A DNA stretch of 29,194 bases from positions 1 to 29,194 of the forward strand of contig CAUYUJ010004549.1 of NCBI GenBank assembly GCA_963575745.1, in the 5' to 3' direction. Both the position numbers and the translations under genes were made by a program. This DNA is from Prorocentrum cordatum (Eukaryota; Sar; Dinophyceae; Prorocentrales; Prorocentraceae). Below are positions 27,364-29,194 of this stretch, one piece after another. Every line of letters begins with the position of its first letter. Within the stretch, counting starts at the first letter, position 1. The notes under the pieces were generated by a model. It had not been told where the DNA came from and searched no databases. It saw only the letters and a list, made by a program, of their open reading frames with translations.

Positions 27364-27430
27364 GAACATATATATGTATATATATATATATATTATACGT
27401 ATATATTTACATATATACATACATGTATAC
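27155..27430. repeat. TA and CATA (ACAT) microsatellites
   Basis: TATATA runs flank two long CATACATA tracts (about 27221-27290 and 27302-27362) and close again with TATATGTATATA. Confidence 0.95.
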
Positions 27431-27599
27431 GCAACTGTGCCTCCGGGCACGGATTGGGCGTGCCCTCAGATCCTGGGCCCAGTCTTCTGAGCCTCAGTCC
27501 TCGCGCCCGAGGGGGCCTCTGCAGGGGCACGGGCCCCAGACTCGCAGCTCTCCCGGGGCTCGGCGCGTGCCCTACGACGGGGCTCGCTCCGTGCCCCCC
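27431..27599. other. GC-rich stretch without a gene call
   Basis: About 170 bp between the CATA tract and the minisatellite. No motif is recognised. Confidence 0.4.
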
Positions 27600-28200
27600 G
27601 CGGCTCCGGGAGGTGCCGTCGGAGCCCCAGGACGGGCCAAGAGGGCCCCAAGAGGCCCCCCAAGGCGGTCCAAGACGCCTCGAGAGGGCTCCAAGGGGCC
27701 CCAAGGAGCCCCCCAAAGGGCCCCAAGAGGGCCCAAAAAGAGGCCCCCGAGGTGGCCCGAGAGGCCTCCGAGACGTCCAAAGAGGCCTCCAAGAGGCCTT
27801 CCAAGGGGGGCCCCAAGAGGCCAACAGCATGGACATTCGACAGGCTTTCCGCGGATTTTGGCGTTCTCGCCTTTTCGGCATCCTGACGCTCCGAGGCGGC
27901 CCTAGAGGCCCCCAAACCGCCCCAAGACGGCCCAAGAGGCCTCCAAGAGGGCCCCAATACGGCCCAAGAGGGCCCCAAGACGGCCCAGAGGTGCCCACAA
28001 TTGCCCAAGTGAGTTCCAAGACGGCCCTAAAAGGAGCCCAAGAGAGGGAACACAAACTGAAAATCCGAGCCTTCCGCCCCAAGAGGCCCCCAGGAGGCCC
28101 CAAGAGGCGCCCAGGAGGCCCCACGATGCCCCCAAGAGGCCCCGAAGAGGCCCCAAGAGGCCCCCAAGAGGCACAAAAGAGGCCACTGCCTCCATAGGCC
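27600..28200 (+). repeat. AGAGGCCCCCAAG-type minisatellite, block 2
   Basis: About 600 bp of degenerate 12-15 bp units around GAGGCCCCCAAG, on the same strand as block 1. Non-repeat islands at 27824-27890 (GACATTCGACAGGCTTTCCG) and 28040-28075 interrupt it. The resulting open frames look collagen-like (Gly-Pro-X) but depend wholly on the unit. Confidence 0.85.
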
Positions 28201-28344
28201 CCCGAGAGGACTCCCACGAGACACGGTACGGTGGCGGGATGGGCCGAAGGCCATTCGACCCCTCCCTTTAGGGCTTCGCCCACACCAGAACGTCATCACT
28301 CGTACCTCGCTCTTTCCGATATCTGTTAGACTAACACCGCTCAC
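28201..28344. other. Unique stretch, no gene
   Basis: About 140 bp with nothing recognisable. It leads into the first of two long direct repeats. Confidence 0.4.
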
Positions 28345-28618
28345 TGGAGTGGAGCTTTTTCTGGCGACATCGGGCGCGCAGCGCCACTGTGCCGCAAGCT
28401 GAGGCTCTCCGCCCCGCCGGCAGGCCAGCGACGCACACCGGGCCTGGCAGGGTACCTGGGAGGGTGGGGCCCGAAGAAGCTCGAGTCCATGCCGGCCGCG
28501 GAGGGCACGCGGGAGCGAGGCGGCCCCACCCGCACCCGGACACCCCGCTAATGCCTTACGTTGTAGGTTGCGCTCGAATTCCCACGTTTCAGAGGGGTCG
28601 TGTCTGGCAGACCGCGAC

Positions 28619-28657
<39 letters not shown>

Positions 28658-28658
28658 G
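28345..28658 (+). repeat. Direct repeat copy 1, ending in TG and TA runs
   Basis: It starts near TTTTTCTGG (28355) and shares with copy 2 the blocks GGCGCGCAGCG, CTGCCCCGCC-like and GCGG(A/G)GGG words, GGCCCCACCC, AACGTT/ACGTTGTAG and GGGGTCGTG. It ends in a TG run (28619-28640) followed by TA. The simple-repeat tail resembles that of a SINE, but no convincing pol III promoter boxes are seen. Confidence 0.75.
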
Positions 28659-28706
28659 TAGCCCGTACATCTACACACATAGGTGTATAGCTCACACCCT
28701 CAAGAT

Positions 28707-29003
28707 ATCAGAAACCTTTTTCTGGAGAGATCAGGCGCGCAGCGTCAGTGCGCCGCAGGCTGCGGCGCGGCTCTCTGCCCCGCCAGCAGGCGGGCAAACA
28801 ACGTCGGGCCTGGGCGGGTACCTAGGAGTGTGAGGTCCGAACAAGCTTGAGCCCAAGTGGGCCGCGGAGGGATCGAGGGAAGGAGACGGCCCCACCCACA
28901 CCCAAGCACCACCCTCTAAATCCTAACGTTCTATGGTGCGTTCAGACTCCCAATGTGTGATGGGGTCGTGCCTTGCAAACCGCGAAGCGGTGTGTGTGTG
29001 TGT
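28707..29003 (+). repeat. Direct repeat copy 2, ending in a TG run
   Basis: The second copy, about 362 bp downstream of the first and diverged by many substitutions. It again ends in GCGGTGTGTGTG (28987-29003). Confidence 0.75.
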
Positions 29004-29100
29004 GGTCTCCCTCCTGCATGCTGGCACAACTCGCTACAAGGGTATCCCCGTTTAGGTAGCCCTCCGCAGGCGCAGTTACCCTGCCTAGCCGCCGACGCAA

Positions 29101-29153
<53 letters not shown>

Positions 29154-29162
29154 CGCGTTCGC

Positions 29163-29193
<31 letters not shown>

Positions 29194-29194
29194 T
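29101..29194 (+). repeat. TG microsatellite passing into GTGC/CGTG tetranucleotides
   Basis: TG runs to about 29150, then GCGTGCGT units run to the window end. The short stretch 29004-29100 before it holds no recognised feature. Confidence 0.95.

Noticed and set aside
27600-28200. Collagen-like Gly-Pro frame
   Set aside because: It results from the 12-bp GAGGCCCCCAAG unit, and all frames stay open.
28560-28585. B-box-like GCTCGAATTCC, possible tRNA or SINE promoter
   Set aside because: It does not fit the consensus well, no A box is at proper distance, and the second repeat copy does not conserve it.

Overview
The window is nuclear DNA of a dinoflagellate. The decisive evidence is a complete 22-nt dinoflagellate spliced leader (DinoSL) on the minus strand at 22451-22472. 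High GC, long purine-triplet microsatellites, degenerate minisatellites and LINE-type retrotransposon remnants agree with this. The species cannot be named from the sequence. I see no rRNA, tRNA, CRISPR array, SL RNA gene or intact host gene; one stretch (4650-5026) looks like a host exon of unknown function.

Layout. 1-2.3 kb: the 3' part of a plus-strand LINE (LINE-A) with a CX2CX8HX4C knuckle and an RNase H domain, broken by a frameshift and a stop, its 3' end duplicated in tandem. 2.77-4.65 kb: three diverged copies of a 0.7-0.9 kb repeat unit, with a TTG tract between the first two. 4.65-5.03 kb: candidate exon. 5.1-10.0 kb: no recognisable gene, mostly GGA, GAT and GATCCTC arrays. 10.0-24.2 kb: five plus-strand copies (C1-C5) of a composite repeat. 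A full copy is a head of about 351 bp containing ~70-bp sub-repeats, then 3-5 units of ~82 bp, then a tail of about 100 bp. Every head is entered directly from a GGA tract.

Nested in the C3-C4 spacer, on the minus strand, is an 8.4-kb decayed LINE (LINE-B, 22472 down to about 14091). Its order is DinoSL, start codon, zinc-ribbon-like and coiled-coil N-terminus, EEP endonuclease, linker, reverse transcriptase with FVDD, a 154-bp fold-back, knuckle, RNase H, and a tail ending in two copies of a short motif. The same GAGGTT-bearing spacer sequence lies on both sides of it. 24.2-29.2 kb: gene-free DNA, less GC-rich, with TATG, CATA, TA and TG microsatellites, a 12-bp AGGCCCC minisatellite in two blocks, and two tandem ~300-bp repeats each ending in TG.

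How it fits together: nothing here forms a working pathway. The window is a retroelement and satellite landscape. Its two most notable structures are a LINE copy beginning exactly at a spliced leader, which implies that a trans-spliced transcript was reverse-transcribed and inserted, and the composite head/82-mer/tail repeat array, which I cannot match to any family I know.
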